Shown here: positions 28,201 to 36,831 of the stretch, piece after piece
Numbering within the stretch: the stretch's first letter is position 1
Layout of the letters: every line of letters begins with the position of its first letter
Assembly: GCF_003116095.1 (NCBI RefSeq)
Contig: NZ_LGRA01000005.1
Coordinates: 1 to 64,000 of the forward strand
Length of the DNA: 64,000 nt
Direction of reading: 5' to 3'
DNA from: Azospirillum sp. TSO35-2
GTDB lineage: Bacteria > Pseudomonadota > Alphaproteobacteria > Azospirillales > Azospirillaceae
The notes under the pieces: model-generated
Told to the model about the DNA's origin: nothing
Database searches by the model: none
What the model saw: only the letters and a program-made list of their open reading frames with translations
Position numbers and translations under genes: made by a program

Positions 28201-31200
28201 AGGTCGAGGGCGGTCAGCCGCGCCCGTTCACCGATCCGCCGGGCCGCATCGCGGTTGCGGCAGAGATGAACCAGGTAATCCGCCAGCTCCTCCGGCGACT
28301 CCCCGCAGAAGCCGTTGACGCCGTGGCGGATGAACAGGTCCACGTCGTCGCTGCGCAGGCACACCGGGACGACGCCGCACAGCATCGCTTCGGCGCGCGA
28401 CCGCGGCATCGGCGAGCGCCGCGTGGTGTCGAGATAGGCGGTGAAGCTGCGGATGCGGTCGATGTAGCCGCGGAACTTGGATCGGGCGTAGTCGTTCGTT
28501 TGCCGCGGCCACAGGCCGCCGTCCTGGTTGGCCGCGGTTTCCACCTGGATGTCGGCCGGCAGGCGGCCCATGACCCGCTCATGCTCGTAGGCGCCCCGGT
28601 AATGAGGGCGCTCCCACATCGACGCCCCCAGGGCCAACACGTCCCGCTCGTAGACGGCGGCGGGATATTCCTGAGGGTCGAAGCCGTGCCAGATCACCCG
28701 GCTGTCCGCAAACCCCCATTCCGCCTTCGCCTGCCAGGCATTGAGCACGACCGGGATGCTCCGTTCCGCCAGCAGGTCGACCAGTGCCTGCCGTTCGGTC
28801 TCGTGGATGCGGAAACGGTCGATCGGGCCGCGCGCCCTGCCATACTGTCCGACGAAAGCCGGGGTGCCGTGGCAAAGGGCGATCTTGGGCAGCGGCACGT
28901 TGGCCAGGAACCAGCGGAAGGCGTTCCCCCAATCGTCGGGAAGGGCGCCGGCCCCCAGTTGCGGAGCCAGGACATTCTCGTCGAAATGCAGGATGGCGAC
29001 GTCGTATTTCGACGGGTCGAGCTCCTCCATGTCGATGAAGTGGACATTCGGGTGCAGGGGGCGCTGCTCGTAATCCCAGCGGTCGGTCAGGCCTGGTCCC
29101 AGGCCGCGCACCAGGGTGAACTCGTGCGGCAGCTTGTACAGCTCGTACTGGTGCCCGCAATGCCAGCGGTAGGACAGCACGCGCAGGGGCTTGTGCGCCG
29201 CCCGGCGCAGGGCCGGGGAGGCGACGGCCACGCCGAAGCGCGACTTCAGCTCCGCATAGGCAGGCGTGTGCAGGCAGTCTCCCTGGCGGTCTTCCGCGCG
29301 GATGGCTTCCAGGATGCTGCCGGCTTCGGCCACCGCCCAGCGCCGTGCGACCAGCGCCAGTTCGGGATAGGGCCGGAACAGGCTGTTGAAGCCCTCCATC
29401 CGGCGCTCTTGCGGGGTGAACCCGTCGGCGGGGGTTTCATCCGCGGCCTTGGCGCCGTCCGCCGCCCCTTCGCCTGTCGTCGACCGGACGGCGAAGGCAT
29501 GTTCCGTCCGGCCGAAGCGTGCACCGGCCCGGTAGAGCAGGTAACCCAGGACCAGATCGCCGAAGCGGTTTCGGCTGTCCCAGTCCTGGCCTTCCACCGC
29601 GGTGGGGGCGCCGTCCTCCTGCGGAACGGCGAGGCTGCGCAGCAGGGCCGACTTGACCGACAGGGTCCCGGCGGCGACGTTGAGGAAGCCGTCCGGCTGC
29701 ACCGGATCCTGCATTCTGATGCGGTCGCGGGCGTGGTTGGCGTCGGCCTCCAACTCCTCCAGCAGGCGGGCGGGGTTGCGGCCCTCCGCCGCCACCGGCG
29801 GGGCTCCCATCACGGCGTCGAAATCGGGATGGCGGTGCGCGAAGGCGTGGGCCGCCAGGAAGTCGCGGTTGATCTGGAGACCGGCATCAAGGACGAGGCA
29901 GACGTCCGCGCCCGTCAGGACGGCGGCCTGGATCAGGCGCCGGCCCCGCGACGCCCCGCCGCCGGCCGGTGCGGTGTCGTCCACCGCCCGGTCCACCACC
30001 CGGATGTCCAGCCGGGTGTGGCGGTCGCGCTGACCCCACAGCTGGGTCCGGATGCGGAAATCCTCCGACGAGCCGGGATCGCTCAGCAGGAGCAGGCTGA
30101 CCGGGCCGCCATAGCTCTGGCCGGTCACGGTGTTGAGAACCGTCTCGAACGCATCCTCGTCACCGGGCAGGTCGCAGACCACCGCGATGTGCGGCAGGGC
30201 GGCGGCAAGCGCCGCGTTGCGGAGGCTGCGCAGATCCGGCACCGGGTCGGGGCGGCCGTCCGCCCAGGTGGCCCGGCCGTCCGATCCGGCGACGAAGGCG
30301 TGGCGGCAGCGTCGGGCGGTCTGGAGCGGTGCGGTCAGCGCCCGCTGCAGCCCTCCGTCCAGCCGCAACCGGGCCGCAGGCTGGCCGCCGCCGGTGCCGA
30401 GATGACCGGTGTCGATATGGATGGTGCAGACCAGTCCGGCATCCAGCAGGGCAACCGTCTCGTCATAAAGGCGGGTGGCTTCGCCCGCCTGCGGATGCAG
30501 GTCGACGAACAGGACGACATCCTGCGCGGACAGCCGCGGCAGGAGCCTGGCCCAGCCCCCGTCCGGCAGGGTCTGCAGATCGATGGTATGATCGGGAAAG
30601 GCGCGGCCGAGAAAGGCCGTCACTGATCCCGGTCGGGGATGGTCGTCCGGCAGCAGCGCGCAGATCCGCAGATACCCTTGCCCATGCGGGGTCATGCCCC
30701 GGGCGGCACGCGACCGCTCCACATATTGCGCCAAGCCGGTTTCCGCGCCCCGAAGCCCCAGGACGGGGGTGGGTGGACGGGCGGGAAGGCCCTCGCGGTT
30801 GACCAGCACGCAGTTGCAGTCGTCCGCCGCCGCCGTGGGCGAGGTCAGGCTGACGCGATAGGTCTCCCCGACCTGGAGCGGGATTCCCGAAAGATCGAAA
30901 TCGACATACTGAGCCACCGGCCGGGGCATCGGCCGGATCGAGCGCATCAGCAGAAGATTGCCGTCCTTGTCGTGCAGCTCGAGCTGCAGCGGCACAGTGC
31001 CGCGTGCCATCCGCGGGGCGACGCGGATGCCCAGCGCATCGACGCCGACGGCCGGAGCCTCGAAACCGAACTCCAGGCTGGAATGGGAATAGACGGGCAG
31101 CGGAATCAGGCCGAAGCGCTTCTCCAGCCACTCTTCGGTCGTGACCTGCATGTGGGCGCCATGCTCGAGCCATTGCAGGCGCCACATCGGCTCCCGGCGG

Positions 31201-31769
31201 ACGGCCGGGGTGACTTCGATGGACGGTTCCGGGCAGGCGGCGGCGGTCAGGCAGCCCCAGACGCCGAAGCCGCCCTGCGGGGCGTCTCCGTCCGGCCGCA
31301 GCATGACGCGATAAAGGCGCTTTTCCCGCAACGGCGCACCGATCAGGTCGAACAGGGCGGCTCCGTTGCCCTTGGATGGCGGCACGGTCAGCTGGGCGGT
31401 GTGGAGGATCTGTTCGGCGATCCCGTCGCCCGACGGCTCGAAGGAGCTGATCGTCAGGGTCAGCCCGCATGGATCGGCCAGCCCCCGGCTGTCCAGCTCC
31501 AGCGCCAGGGCGTGAATCCCGCTCTGCCCGCGGATGGTGAAGGCCAGCCCGTCCGCGCCCAGGGGCTGCTGGACGGGGGCGCTCATTCCCGCCGCCACTC
31601 CCGCGGTCGCCGCGTTGACGACATACCGGATGACTTGGCCATCCTCGTGGCGGATCAACTGATGGAGGGGAAGGAACTCTGCGCGCTTCGCGACGTGGGA
31701 CACCGGAGGAAACACCAGGGAAGAGGCGGGGATGGGAGCGTCGTTCATGTCCGGGCGGCTTTCGGTCAT
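25209..31769 (-). CDS. Giant multi-domain glycosyltransferase (2186 aa)
   Basis: Domains in order: an N-terminal beta-rich region (1-about 330); a degenerate GT-A-like domain (about 520-780, with GPVSLLLLSDPGSS and DVCLVLDAG); a GT-B/GT1-like domain (about 860-1205, LRVLSYRWHCGHQYEL... RAEAMLCGVVPVCLRSDD); an Ala/Pro-rich linker (about 1215-1310); three GW-type beta modules (about 1314-1610); a full GT2 domain (about 1643-1890, SVLMPVYN, ADDASTD, DHDD); and a second GT2-like domain (about 1903-2120, FLDEDIKP). Start and upstream stop overlap as ATGA at 31766-31769, so it is coupled to the GT4 gene. One chain could perform several sequential sugar transfers. Acceptor unknown; probably cytoplasmic. 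Confidence 0.85.
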   Translation of the reverse strand: MTESRPDMNDAPIPASSLVFPPVSHVAKRAEFLPLHQLIRHEDGQVIRYVVNAATAGVAAGMSAPVQQPLGADGLAFTIRGQSGIHALALELDSRGLADPCGLTLTISSFEPSGDGIAEQILHTAQLTVPPSKGNGAALFDLIGAPLREKRLYRVMLRPDGDAPQGGFGVWGCLTAAACPEPSIEVTPAVRREPMWRLQWLEHGAHMQVTTEEWLEKRFGLIPLPVYSHSSLEFGFEAPAVGVDALGIRVAPRMARGTVPLQLELHDKDGNLLLMRSIRPMPRPVAQYVDFDLSGIPLQVGETYRVSLTSPTAAADDCNCVLVNREGLPARPPTPVLGLRGAETGLAQYVERSRAARGMTPHGQGYLRICALLPDDHPRPGSVTAFLGRAFPDHTIDLQTLPDGGWARLLPRLSAQDVVLFVDLHPQAGEATRLYDETVALLDAGLVCTIHIDTGHLGTGGGQPAARLRLDGGLQRALTAPLQTARRCRHAFVAGSDGRATWADGRPDPVPDLRSLRNAALAAALPHIAVVCDLPGDEDAFETVLNTVTGQSYGGPVSLLLLSDPGSSEDFRIRTQLWGQRDRHTRLDIRVVDRAVDDTAPAGGGASRGRRLIQAAVLTGADVCLVLDAGLQINRDFLAAHAFAHRHPDFDAVMGAPPVAAEGRNPARLLEELEADANHARDRIRMQDPVQPDGFLNVAAGTLSVKSALLRSLAVPQEDGAPTAVEGQDWDSRNRFGDLVLGYLLYRAGARFGRTEHAFAVRSTTGEGAADGAKAADETPADGFTPQERRMEGFNSLFRPYPELALVARRWAVAEAGSILEAIRAEDRQGDCLHTPAYAELKSRFGVAVASPALRRAAHKPLRVLSYRWHCGHQYELYKLPHEFTLVRGLGPGLTDRWDYEQRPLHPNVHFIDMEELDPSKYDVAILHFDENVLAPQLGAGALPDDWGNAFRWFLANVPLPKIALCHGTPAFVGQYGRARGPIDRFRIHETERQALVDLLAERSIPVVLNAWQAKAEWGFADSRVIWHGFDPQEYPAAVYERDVLALGASMWERPHYRGAYEHERVMGRLPADIQVETAANQDGGLWPRQTNDYARSKFRGYIDRIRSFTAYLDTTRRSPMPRSRAEAMLCGVVPVCLRSDDVDLFIRHGVNGFCGESPEELADYLVHLCRNRDAARRIGERARLTALDLFNHDRYLAAWSALLDETLERSKPVRTAASASTVARKAVETPAPAPAPSPAASSAKERAAEAEEAPQDAPAAVPQTAQPASTPAPSPIATPVPAPVSASTSAPAAAPVPVGTPVSAATPRPQGGVDWMVQNQISGWAFDPTRPDEAQRVVVLVDGRPRYRLAANLERPKAGAGEPRRGGFCLTLPAELCDGKPHRIDLAIADGGMMLNAKPLRFQQPDPAGHCIGQMDGVNGRTISGWCCNTARAARPVELAVLVDGEVWAMVTADRLRSGLKLVGIGSERHGFSWPIPDALCDGKPHRIAFVVAATGQHVPGSPLSIQPEAGPSWRGHVTFAADGDIVGWAYDERTPDTPVRVDILVDRRPYRTLTADVHRPDLEAINAVRLASGFRCRPPPPPPGTESAVAEIRVRIAGTGQELPGSPMKVDLCRTYRAWVERYDTLTPSDREALRARRDALPRRPLLSVLMPVYNTPEPLLREAIASVRRQIYPDWELCIADDASTDPTVAAVLEEESRADHRIRIVRRPVNGHISAASNSALELATGEFAVLLDHDDLLREHALLLVAEEILANPEATLIFSDEDKIDETGERFEPYFKGGFNPDLLAAQNCISHLGVYRIDLMRRLGGFTIGLEGSQDYDLALRVIEHSPPTSVRHIPHVLYHWRAVPGSTALRIDEKDYAADAMRKGLEASLKRRGLKARACPSLQPPFLHLRPRLEAWPKVTLILSSRGEPAKLSDTLASLRRSTARSFAEVIVTCPVASSSALAKAAKGWRNLRLLPLDGGPASLRNAAARAATGEVLVFLDEDIKPMHRIWLPELVRQSMAPGIGAVGARMVTANGLVRYAGYRLGGESHGTAAYAGQYIGMVGPGGRAVLRQTVSSVSVSCMAMRRDRFMEARGFDENLPQALHDVDLCLRLAVLGFRCLYTPLAQMVCRDAAPPTPEAEAEALRARWGDALAEDPYYNPNLTLETTDAALAFPPRRTPFRYPQDEPQPNVDSPCLV
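26935..27830 (-). repeat. Three GW-type beta modules inside the 2186-aa glycosyltransferase
   Basis: Three consecutive units of about 95-100 residues at about 27550-27830, 27240-27540 and 26935-27225. Each has a GW[AC] core (ISGWAFDP, ISGWCCN, IVGWAYDE), then VDG or VDR, then a Gly-Phe turn and a [LI]CDGKPHRI-like strand in the first two. Single related units occur in the glycosyltransferases at 55636 and 58743. Confidence 0.65.
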
Positions 31770-34090
31770 CGCCTGCGCTTTTTCCGTTGGGGCGGGCGCT
31801 GGGCTGCCGGAATGGATGCGGGGCGTGCCTTGTGCTGCGGAGCGGACGGAACGGCCCTGACCACGGCTGCCTCCGGGGGCTTGGCGAGGGCAGGGGCAGG
31901 GCCGGCGGCGGCCGGTGGGGGAAGCGCCAGGGCGTCCAGGGTCCGCTCGACGAGCGCCTCCACCGTGAAGCGGCGGTGGACATCGGCCTGCGCCTCCGCC
32001 GCCAGCCGGCGGCGTTCCTCATGGTTGCGCAGCATGAACAGGCAGGAGCGCGTCAGCCCGTCGAGATCGTCGATCTCATGCATGTAGGGCTGCAGGCTGG
32101 GGCTGAGGGCGGACGGGGTGCCGCCCGCGCGGGTGCAGACCACCGGCAGCGCCTGCCACTGCGCCTCCATGATGACGTTCGGCAATCCCTCGGCCTTGGC
32201 CGTGTGGAGAAGCAGGTCGGCGGCCCCCAGCAGGACGTTCACGGACTGGCTGCGACCCAGGAAATGGATGGCGTCCTCGATGCCGAGTGCCCGCAGCCGC
32301 CGTTCCATCGCCTCGCGAAGAGGCCCAATGCCGGCGACCACCGCCTTGACGTGCGGGATCTCCCGGCGGATGCGGGCGATCACCTCGACGAACAGAAGGG
32401 GCTGCTTTTCCGGGGCGAGCCGGAAGACGCCGGCGATCAGCGGGCGGGAGGAGCCGACCCCGACCGACAGGCGCGTCTCGACCCGCTGCGCCAGCGTCGG
32501 CTGCGGCAGGTCCTCCACGGCGATGCCGTTGACGATGACTTTGACCGTCTCCGGCTTCAGCATCAGCCAGGTGGCGTAGGATCGGGCACCGGCCTCGGCA
32601 TTGGCGCTCATCACCACGCGCGGGGACCGCAGGAGCATGCGGTACAGGCCGTAGAACCAGGGGCGGTAGAGGTTGGGGAAATGGGTCGGGTTGACGTTGC
32701 GGCCGGACAGAAGGATGCGGGGCACCCCGACCAGAAGGGCGGCGAGCCCGCCGACCACGTTGACCATGTCGAGATAGCAGATCACGGCGGCCGGCCGCAG
32801 CCGGTGCATCCGGATCATCGCCTCGATCACCGGCAGCCGGACTTCTTCCGGCAGGCGCCGCAGGGTCGGGGCCGCCGCCCACAGGATGCGGCGGAACTCC
32901 TCGTCCCCGGTCGCCTGGACGAAATCGCCGTGGGTCATCACGTCGAGCGACAGGATGGGGATGTCGCTGCTGTGCAGCAGCATGTCGGCGTAATGCCGCC
33001 CCTCGTCGCGGATCGGCGACATGGTCATCAGGGACGGCGCGTATCCCTGCGTCAGCAGGCCGCGCGCCAGATTGCAGATCTGCCGTTCCGCGCCGCCGGG
33101 GCCGAGATAGCCGATCATCAGCAAGATGCGCTGTTCCGACGGCTCGGGAGGCAGCAGCCGGCCGCCGTCCCGTTTCAGCCACTCCTCGAACACCCGCTCG
33201 GCCGGGCGCAGGCTGGGCAGCCGGCGCGCCCACCCGCGATCCTCGGCCTCCAGGTCGGCCGGGCTCCAGGCGGATTCTCCGGACGGCAGGACGCCGCTGA
33301 TCCGGGCTAGACGGCGCTCCATCCCCGTCGGCTGCTCCGGCAGTTCGATCCAGGAATAGGTGCGGCCGTTCTCGTTGGGATTGCTGTTGTCCGAACTGGA
33401 GAAGAAGACCCGGCTCTCCCAATGCGAATAAAGTCCGCGCCCCACACCGCGCAGCGCCGTGTGCAGCGCATGCGCCGAGCCCAGCGGCCGGCCGTCCTCC
33501 AGCAACACCAGCCGCGAACGGCTCTCCTTGCCGTTGGCGTCGGCGCGGGCGGCAAGGTTGGGGCAGTAGGCGCTGAAGCCGTGTCCCCCTTCGGGGTGAT
33601 AGCCGCCGGGCTTGCCCAGCGGGTGCTTGCGCGCGCTGTCGACGCAGAAGCGCTGGACCGCCTCGTCGACCATCCGCCGCCGCCGCGCCCGGTTTTCGTC
33701 GCAGCGCACCACGACGGGAGCCCCGCCGACGATGGCCGTGACCGTCTTATGGCCGAGCAGGGCCAGCCGCAGGATGGCGGTCGACGGGATGGCGCTCTGC
33801 CGGCAGAGGAAAAGCAGCTCGACCCGCTCCCCTTCGGCCAGAAGCTGGGGAAGCGGAGTCCGGTCGGATTCTGCCGCCCACAGAGCATCGCTCCAGGTCT
33901 CGTCGGTCAGCCAGGGAAAGGGGATGGCATCATCGGCGGCCGGATGCTCGCCGTGCACGACGCAGGTGCGCAGGTTGGGCAGTCCCCGGAGCTGGGCCAG
34001 ATCCTCGGGATGGCAGAAGGCCACGACGCCGCCCGGTGCGCGGCAGCCTGCGGCTTCCACATACAGCAGAAGGCTGATCGACAGAGTCAC
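31766..34090 (-). CDS. GT4 glycosyltransferase carrying the DNSxPNxNGR module
   Basis: 774 residues from a GTG start that overlaps the asnB stop (GTGA, 34087-34090), so translation is coupled. Residues 1-160 are an unassigned alpha/beta domain (IPSTAILRLALLGHK suggests a Rossmann-like fold). Residues about 162-250 are the shared module, here YSHW and DNSNPNENGR. Residues about 285-715 are GT4: ILLMIGYLGPGGAERQI, ILLSGRNVNP, GVFRLAPEKQPLLFVEV, and an EX7E-like AEGLPNVIMEAQWQALPVVCTRAGG. A basic Pro/Ala-rich tail ends in KKRRR. The upstream open frame merely shadows asnB. Role: sugar transfer; donor unknown. Confidence 0.85.
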   Translation of the reverse strand: MTLSISLLLYVEAAGCRAPGGVVAFCHPEDLAQLRGLPNLRTCVVHGEHPAADDAIPFPWLTDETWSDALWAAESDRTPLPQLLAEGERVELLFLCRQSAIPSTAILRLALLGHKTVTAIVGGAPVVVRCDENRARRRRMVDEAVQRFCVDSARKHPLGKPGGYHPEGGHGFSAYCPNLAARADANGKESRSRLVLLEDGRPLGSAHALHTALRGVGRGLYSHWESRVFFSSSDNSNPNENGRTYSWIELPEQPTGMERRLARISGVLPSGESAWSPADLEAEDRGWARRLPSLRPAERVFEEWLKRDGGRLLPPEPSEQRILLMIGYLGPGGAERQICNLARGLLTQGYAPSLMTMSPIRDEGRHYADMLLHSSDIPILSLDVMTHGDFVQATGDEEFRRILWAAAPTLRRLPEEVRLPVIEAMIRMHRLRPAAVICYLDMVNVVGGLAALLVGVPRILLSGRNVNPTHFPNLYRPWFYGLYRMLLRSPRVVMSANAEAGARSYATWLMLKPETVKVIVNGIAVEDLPQPTLAQRVETRLSVGVGSSRPLIAGVFRLAPEKQPLLFVEVIARIRREIPHVKAVVAGIGPLREAMERRLRALGIEDAIHFLGRSQSVNVLLGAADLLLHTAKAEGLPNVIMEAQWQALPVVCTRAGGTPSALSPSLQPYMHEIDDLDGLTRSCLFMLRNHEERRRLAAEAQADVHRRFTVEALVERTLDALALPPPAAAGPAPALAKPPEAAVVRAVPSAPQHKARPASIPAAQRPPQRKKRRR
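33341..33607 (-). repeat. DNSDPNTNGR-type module, copy in the GT4 protein
   Basis: Encodes residues about 162-250: GHGFSAYCPNL, LVLLEDGRPLG, GRGLYSHW and SSSDNSNPNENGR in the fixed order seen in the other copies. The variant Asn and Glu positions and GRGLYSHW for GRYSHW make it one of the two more divergent copies. Confidence 0.85.
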
Positions 34091-35952
34091 TGAAGCACCA
34101 TGGAGGCTTGGGGCCGAACGGAGGCGGCTGTGCCCGGGGCCTGTGCGGGATAGCCCGGACGGGCGCGCAGCCAGCTTTCCAGGATGAAGAGCAGCCAGAG
34201 CTGATAGGCGCTGTACGACTGTTCCTGATGGTCGAGGAAGGCGGCGATCCGTTCGACCGGGATCCAGTCCTGCAGGCGGCTTCCGGCATCGAGCGTGAGC
34301 GCCCGGGTCCGGGGCAGCAGCTGGTCCTTCCCCCACAGCGCCATGGGCAGGCCGAAGCCGCGCTTGGGCCGTTCCAGCCACTCGCGGGGAACGTAGCGGG
34401 CGGCGATCTGCTTCAGGACGCGCTTGCCCTGTCCTGCGGCATAGCACTCCTCGGGGCGAAGGCCGCTGGCGAAGCGGGCGACCTCCAGGCCGAGCAGAGG
34501 CGCGCGCACCTCCAGGCTGTTCTGCATGCTCATCCGGTCGACCTTCGGCAGGACGGCGCCCGGCATGTAGTGGGCCGCGTCCAATTCACGCAGGCGGTGG
34601 ATCAGCGGCTTTCCGCTACGGCTGATGGTGGAGCGCAGGTGGCGCAGGAGGCTGGCGTTCTCCGGCGGCATCCGGCCCAGCAGGCGGGTCACGTCGCTGT
34701 CGGCGTAAACCAGGATCCGGTACGAATAATAGGCATCGCCCGGATCCCAGCCCGCCATGCCGGCGGGATCGCGCTCCAGGCGGGCGGCGTCCTCCAGAGT
34801 GGAGAAATAGCGCCCGTAACCGCCGAACAGCTCATCCCCGCCGTCGCCCGACAGGGCGACCGTGACATGCTCGCGGGCGAACTGGGTCAGCAGGAAGGTC
34901 GGCAGGCAGGAGGTGTCGCCGTTGGGTTCGTCCAGCACCGCTCCGACATGTTCGCCGAGCGCAAGCATGTCGGGTGAGATGATGCGGTCGCGGTGATCCG
35001 TCCCCAGATGGCGGGCCATGGCCCGCGCGTCTTCATGCTCGGATTCCGGCGTGTCCGCGAAACCGATCGAGAAGGTCATCAGGTTGCGGTTCAGCCGCTT
35101 GGTGGCGATGGCCGCCACCAGGGTGGAGTCGACGCCGCCCGACAGGAAGGCTCCCAGCGGCACATCGCTGATCAGCTTGCGCCTGACGGAGCGGACGAGG
35201 ATCTCTTCCAGCTCGTCGGCTAGCTCGTCGATGCTGCGGTTCTTCCCCTGGTACGGCTCCGCCTCGAAGGCGAAATGGCGGCATACGGTCGCATGACCGT
35301 CCGCGCTCAGCCGCAGATAACAGCCAGGCGGCAGGCGGCGGACGTCGCGGTAGATGGTGCGGGTGCCCGGTACATACTGGAAGCTGAGATAGCCGGCGAT
35401 GCTTTCCAGGTCGATCGCCGCGTCGAACCCCGGCAGCACGGTCAGCGCCTGAAGCTCCGAAGCGAAGGCGAACAGGCCGTTCCCCTGCCAGTAATAGAGC
35501 GGCTTTTCCCCGAACGGGTCGCGGGCGAGCAGCATCGACTGGTTGTCATGGTCGAACAGGGCGAAGGCGTACATCGCATCGATGCGCGACAGCAGCGCCG
35601 TGCCGTACTCGCACAGCCCGTACAGCAGGACCTCGGTGTCGGAGCGGGTGCGGAACCGGTAGCCGCGGGCCTCCAGATCTTCCTTCAGCTCCAGAAAGCT
35701 GTAAAGCTCGCCGTTGAAGCAGATGGAGTGGCGGCCATCGGGGGGCTGCATCGGCTGATGCCCGCCCGAGGACGTGTCGATGATGCTGAGGCGCCGGTGC
35801 GAAAAGGCACAGAAATTGGTGTCGTCAACCCAGACACCGCCATCGTCCGGGCCACGATGGATCATGGTATTTGCCATCGCCTCGGCGATGTTCGCCAGTT
35901 CCTCCCTGCTGAACCGGCCGCCGAAATTCACCAATCCTGCAATGCCGCACAT
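34087..35952 (-). CDS. asnB: Asparagine synthase (glutamine-hydrolysing)
   Basis: 621 residues starting MCGIAG, which places the glutaminase nucleophile at Cys2; an in-frame start 11 codons upstream would bury that Cys and was rejected. The class II glutaminase domain (1-about 210) has RGPDDGG, HRRLSIID and FNGELYSF. The synthetase domain has the PP-loop FLSGGVDSTLVA, then LSGDGGDELFGGYGRYF and the C-terminal KVDRMSM and EVRAPLL. Besides asparagine, AsnB-type enzymes in glycan clusters can amidate sugar or peptide carboxylates. Cotranscription with GTs and a TPR protein argues for that kind of role here; that part is inference. Confidence 0.9.
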   Translation of the reverse strand: MCGIAGLVNFGGRFSREELANIAEAMANTMIHRGPDDGGVWVDDTNFCAFSHRRLSIIDTSSGGHQPMQPPDGRHSICFNGELYSFLELKEDLEARGYRFRTRSDTEVLLYGLCEYGTALLSRIDAMYAFALFDHDNQSMLLARDPFGEKPLYYWQGNGLFAFASELQALTVLPGFDAAIDLESIAGYLSFQYVPGTRTIYRDVRRLPPGCYLRLSADGHATVCRHFAFEAEPYQGKNRSIDELADELEEILVRSVRRKLISDVPLGAFLSGGVDSTLVAAIATKRLNRNLMTFSIGFADTPESEHEDARAMARHLGTDHRDRIISPDMLALGEHVGAVLDEPNGDTSCLPTFLLTQFAREHVTVALSGDGGDELFGGYGRYFSTLEDAARLERDPAGMAGWDPGDAYYSYRILVYADSDVTRLLGRMPPENASLLRHLRSTISRSGKPLIHRLRELDAAHYMPGAVLPKVDRMSMQNSLEVRAPLLGLEVARFASGLRPEECYAAGQGKRVLKQIAARYVPREWLERPKRGFGLPMALWGKDQLLPRTRALTLDAGSRLQDWIPVERIAAFLDHQEQSYSAYQLWLLFILESWLRARPGYPAQAPGTAASVRPQASMVLQ

Positions 35953-36019
35953 AATCGACGTTATGCCTCCTAATAACCTGTCCAATAACCTGGGACGATC
36001 CGGATCGGGCCTTGCCTAG

Positions 36020-36703
36020 TCACCGGTGAGGGCGGATGGCTTGCCGGAGCCGTTCGGACAGAAAGGCGACCAGCCCCTTCAGGCTCTCGATCATCGCCGA
36101 CTGGGCCCGGATCTGGATCAGCATCGCCGCGCGCTCACGCAATCCGTTCTCCTCCCCCTCCTTCAGCCGGCCGATCGCCTGCCGGATGTCCCATCCGGAG
36201 GCGGGGGCGTCGGTTGTCGAGGAGCCTGCGGGCAGGGCGGTCTGTTCTCTCATGCGTTGAATCATGGTGTGGCAAGCACTTCCCAGACGCGCAGCCAGCG
36301 GGTTGCCGCTTTGATCGAGCGCAACTCTGAGCCTGCCGATTCGTTGTGATGCTTCGTCATGGTTGTTTAAAGCAATGGCCACCTCCACGAGTCCAACCTG
36401 GGCCGACAAATCGTCCGAATTAACTCGTAAGGCTTCTTCGTATGCAAAACCCGCCGCAACGATGTTGCCACGCGCCATCTCTGCATGCGCAAGCTTCTTC
36501 AAAACTTCAGGTCGCCTTTTTGATGCTTTCTCCGCCTTTGAGTAAAATTCTACGGCTTCATCAAAGCGCCCGCCGGCAGCAAAGAAATCGCCTGATTTCT
36601 CATAATCATCGCTATATGATATTTGGCGTATTACCGTGGAGCTTTGCTCATCTCTCTGAATTAATGATGAGTAGTCAGAGTGGTTTTCTGAATATACGCT
36701 CAT
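36020..36703 (-). CDS. Small TPR protein, first gene of the asnB-GT operon
   Basis: 227 residues from the ATG at 36703 (a TTG at 36715 is possible). Residues about 30-110 form two tetratricopeptide repeats (DYEKSGDFFAAGGRFDEAVEFYSKAEKASKR, VLKKLAHAEMARGNIVAAGFAYEEALRVN). The C-terminal half is helical and charged, with possible coiled coil near SAMIESLKGLVAFLSERLRQAI. No signal peptide. The first third of the gene and its upstream region are clearly richer in A+T than the surroundings. It leads the operon containing asnB and three glycosyltransferase-type genes, so it may scaffold them. Confidence 0.75.
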   Translation of the reverse strand: MSVYSENHSDYSSLIQRDEQSSTVIRQISYSDDYEKSGDFFAAGGRFDEAVEFYSKAEKASKRRPEVLKKLAHAEMARGNIVAAGFAYEEALRVNSDDLSAQVGLVEVAIALNNHDEASQRIGRLRVALDQSGNPLAARLGSACHTMIQRMREQTALPAGSSTTDAPASGWDIRQAIGRLKEGEENGLRERAAMLIQIRAQSAMIESLKGLVAFLSERLRQAIRPHR

Positions 36704-36831
36704 CACTTCATCCAAAGAAAATTGAAACTTCGTTCCACGGGAAGAATATATCCAATTGACGTGAAAGCTTTCTTAATGTTTCTTGATGCGTATCTCTTTC
36801 AAAGAAGCCCGTTAATCGTACTCCAGAGATC
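36704..36831. promoter_or_regulatory. A+T-rich divergent promoter region
   Basis: These 128 bp separate the divergent TPR operon and the radical SAM gene and are far richer in A+T than the flanking genes. A TTGACG hexamer (about 36755) could serve as a -35 for the plus-strand gene, but no good -10 follows at the right distance, so no promoter is called exactly. Confidence 0.45.

Noticed and set aside
25491..30626. A 1711-codon open frame on the plus strand opposite the giant glycosyltransferase gene
   Set aside because: Antisense shadow of the 2186-residue gene, with no recognisable domain and arginine/glutamine-rich composition.
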